DNA from: an uncultured Spirochaetaceae bacterium
GTDB lineage: Bacteria > Spirochaetota > Spirochaetia > Sphaerochaetales > Sphaerochaetaceae
Assembly: GCA_944389105.1 (NCBI GenBank)
Contig: CALXLD010000010.1
Location: 1-53,589 of the forward strand
Length of the DNA: 53,589 bases
Direction: 5' to 3'
Part shown: positions 52,088 to 53,589 of the stretch, in pieces
How positions within the stretch are numbered: position 1 is the stretch's first letter
Layout: each line of letters starts with the position of its first letter
The notes under the pieces: generated by a model
Database searches by the model: none
What the model saw: only the letters and a program-made list of their open reading frames with translations
Told to the model about the DNA's origin: nothing
Made by a program: the position numbers and the translations under genes

Positions 52088-53278
52088 ATGGCTAAGGAAA
52101 AATTCGAAAGAACGAAGCCACATGTAAACGTAGGTACGATCGGTCACGTCGATCACGGCAAGACCACCCTTACAGCTGCAATCACAATGCACTGTGCAAG
52201 GCTGTTCGGTGACAAGGCCCTTGCTTACGATGCAATTGATAATGCACCGGAGGAGAAGGCTCGTGGTATCACCATCAACACAAGACACGTTGAGTACCAG
52301 TCAAAGAACAGGCACTACGCACATGTAGACTGCCCGGGCCACGCTGACTACATCAAGAACATGATCACAGGTGCTGCACAGATGGATGGAGCTATCATCG
52401 TAGTAGCTGCAACAGATGGTGCTATGGCACAGACAAGAGAGCATCTTCTTCTTGCTCGTCAGGTAGGTGTACCTGCAATCATCGTATTCATCAACAAGTG
52501 TGATCAGGTTGATGACCCAGAGCTCGTTGATCTCGTTGAGGAAGAGATGAGAGATCTTCTCACAGAGTATGGTTTCGATGGTGCTAATGCTCCTGTAATC
52601 AGAGGATCCGCATACCTTGCTATGACAAAGCCAGATGATCCAGAGGCAACAAAGTGCATCGACGAGCTTCTTGATGCTATGGATAGCTACATCCCACTTC
52701 CGGAGAGAGCTGTTGATCAGCCATTCCTTATGCCAATTGAGGACATCTTCTCAATCTCTGGCCGTGGAACAGTTGTTACAGGTAGAGTCGAGCGCGGTGT
52801 AGTACATGTAAACGATCCAGTTCAGATCGTTGGTATCAAGGAAACACAGAACACAGTTGTTACTGGTGTTGAGATGTTCAACAAGATCCTCGACGAAGGA
52901 CAGGCTGGCGATAATATCGGAGCTCTTCTCCGCGGTATCGACAAGAAGGAAGTTGTCCGTGGACAGGTTCTTGCAAAGCCAAACTCAATTACACCTCACC
53001 AGAAGTTCACAGGAACTGTATACGTTCTCTCCAAGGAAGAGGGTGGTAGACACTCCCCATTCTTCGATGGATACAGACCACAGTTCTACTTCAGAACAAC
53101 AGACATCACAGGTACTGTTCACCTTCCAGAGGGAAAGGAAATGGTTATGCCTGGCGATCACACAACAATCAATGTTGAACTGATCCACCCTGTTGCTATG
53201 GACAAGGGACTTCGCTTCGCTATCCGTGAGGGTGGTAGAACAGTTGCTTCTGGCCAGGTAACAGAGATTACTGAGTAA
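52088..53278 (+). CDS. tuf: Elongation factor Tu
   Basis: This 396-aa GTPase delivers aminoacyl-tRNA to the ribosome. G motifs are [21 protein letters not shown] (catalytic His) and NKCD; domain 2 has [14 protein letters not shown] and domain 3 [14 protein letters not shown]. The C-terminus [13 protein letters not shown] is like spirochaetal EF-Tu. Residues 112 and 114 are Ala (GAMAQTREH) where nearly all bacterial EF-Tu have Pro (GPMPQTREH, or one Pro changed). Shine-Dalgarno AAGGAGG is strong. The gene heads the S10 operon, 60 bp before rpsJ, instead of following fusA. Confidence 0.97.
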   Translation: MAKEKFERTKPHVNVGTIGHVDHGKTTLTAAITMHCARLFGDKALAYDAIDNAPEEKARGITINTRHVEYQSKNRHYAHVDCPGHADYIKNMITGAAQMDGAIIVVAATDGAMAQTREHLLLARQVGVPAIIVFINKCDQVDDPELVDLVEEEMRDLLTEYGFDGANAPVIRGSAYLAMTKPDDPEATKCIDELLDAMDSYIPLPERAVDQPFLMPIEDIFSISGRGTVVTGRVERGVVHVNDPVQIVGIKETQNTVVTGVEMFNKILDEGQAGDNIGALLRGIDKKEVVRGQVLAKPNSITPHQKFTGTVYVLSKEEGGRHSPFFDGYRPQFYFRTTDITGTVHLPEGKEMVMPGDHTTINVELIHPVAMDKGLRFAIREGGRTVASGQVTEITE

Positions 53279-53288
53279 GAGACTTTAA

Positions 53289-53323
53289 GTCTGCCGGGAC
53301 TTTCCCGGCGGACATTGATTTTT
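53289..53323 (+). terminator. Strong hairpin between tuf and rpsJ
   Basis: GTCTGCCGGGA (53289-53299) pairs with TCCCGGCGGAC (53303-53313), an 11-bp stem with one G-T pair and a CTT loop, followed by ATTGATTTTT. It looks like a leaky terminator that would lower rpsJ-operon transcription relative to tuf. Confidence 0.7.
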
Positions 53324-53338
53324 GGAGATTTTTAGAAA

Positions 53339-53589
53339 ATGGCAAATGAAAGAATCCGGGTTAAGCTGAGAGGATTTGACGTAGAGCTGGTGGAGCAGAG
53401 CTCCAGAGCAATCGTTCAGACAGTTGTGAAGGCGGGTGCCAGAGTTTCGGGCCCAGTACCTCTCCCGACTCGTATCAACAGGTATACTGTCCTCAGATCG
53501 CCACATGTAGACAAGAAGAGTCGCGAACAGTTCGAGATGAGAACACACAAGAGACTGATTGACATTCTCGATCCCACGCAGAAGGTAGT
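53339..53589 (+). CDS. rpsJ: 30S ribosomal protein S10 (uS10), partial at the window edge
   Basis: The first 83 codons are present: [20 protein letters not shown], then [20 protein letters not shown] and [21 protein letters not shown]10 is a small-subunit head protein that also acts as NusE in antitermination with NusG. The full protein is about 102 aa, so about 19 codons lie beyond the window. It normally heads the S10 ribosomal protein operon, which presumably continues to the right. Confidence 0.96.
   Translation, partial: MANERIRVKLRGFDVELVEQSSRAIVQTVVKAGARVSGPVPLPTRINRYTVLRSPHVDKKSREQFEMRTHKRLIDILDPTQKV

Noticed and set aside
52040..52288. Minus-strand frame antisense to the start of tuf
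   Set aside because: It is a shadow of the tuf reading frame caused by strong codon bias.

Overview
The window looks like chromosome from a spirochaete, most likely of the Sphaerochaeta/Treponema side of the phylum. The grounds are the EF-Tu C-terminus ([13 protein letters not shown], as I remember spirochaetal EF-Tu), the many solute-binding-protein transporters whose mature proteins begin QGS-rich after an Ala-x-Ala cleavage site, the FASII plus acetyl-CoA carboxylase operon using FabK, and an rpsL-rpsG pair that is not followed by fusA. I have run no search, so the assignment is by recognition only. Flanking genes have intermediate GC with G/C-ending codons; about 7.5-16.5 kb is visibly AT-richer.

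Layout. (1) 0.1-5.6 kb: a LacI-regulated operon with a CUT1 sugar transporter (binding protein and two permeases, no ATPase), an FAD-dependent oxidoreductase and the LacI repressor; a perfect 20-bp palindrome sits right after the -10 box. (2) 5.7-7.5 kb: an Rpn-type PD-(D/E)XK nuclease gene, a 5'-truncated ORF and a mini HTH protein. (3) 7.7-16.5 kb: an AT-rich sugar island with an Rpe-like epimerase, DeoR regulator, VOC protein, HxlB-like SIS isomerase, Rbs-type ABC transporter, ribulokinase-like kinase and AraD-like epimerase. About 71 bp of the 3' end of the rpn gene is repeated on its far side, so the 10-kb segment lies between direct repeats. (4) 16.7-19.2 kb: glycogen phosphorylase. (5) 19.4-28.9 kb, minus strand: acpP-fabK-fabD-fabG-fabF-accB-fabZ-accC-accD-accA-acyl-CoA ligase, nearly all overlapping or abutting. 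(6) 29.2-32.7 kb: DUF2798-like membrane protein behind a leader terminator, a short UvrA paralogue and a divergent XRE regulator with membrane segments. (7) 32.9-37.2 kb: tRNA-Thr, a cupin, and a minus-strand gntP-glycerate kinase-lrgA-lrgB set. (8) 37.3-53.6 kb: the information-processing block rpmG, tRNA-Trp, secE, nusG, rplKAJL, rpoBC, rpsL, rpsG, then four small genes where fusA is often found, then tuf and the start of rpsJ.

How it works together. The left half is carbohydrate uptake and catabolism under dedicated regulators, the centre is a complete malonyl-CoA and elongation module lacking only fabH, and the right half is a highly expressed transcription/translation operon rich in intercistronic hairpins.

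Most worth following up: the repeat-bounded sugar island and its incomplete pentulose pathway, the LrgAB-glycerate kinase association, and several leader or intercistronic RNA structures (before rplK, rpoB, tuf, rpsJ and the DUF2798 gene). Nothing here is clearly a wholly new kind of system.
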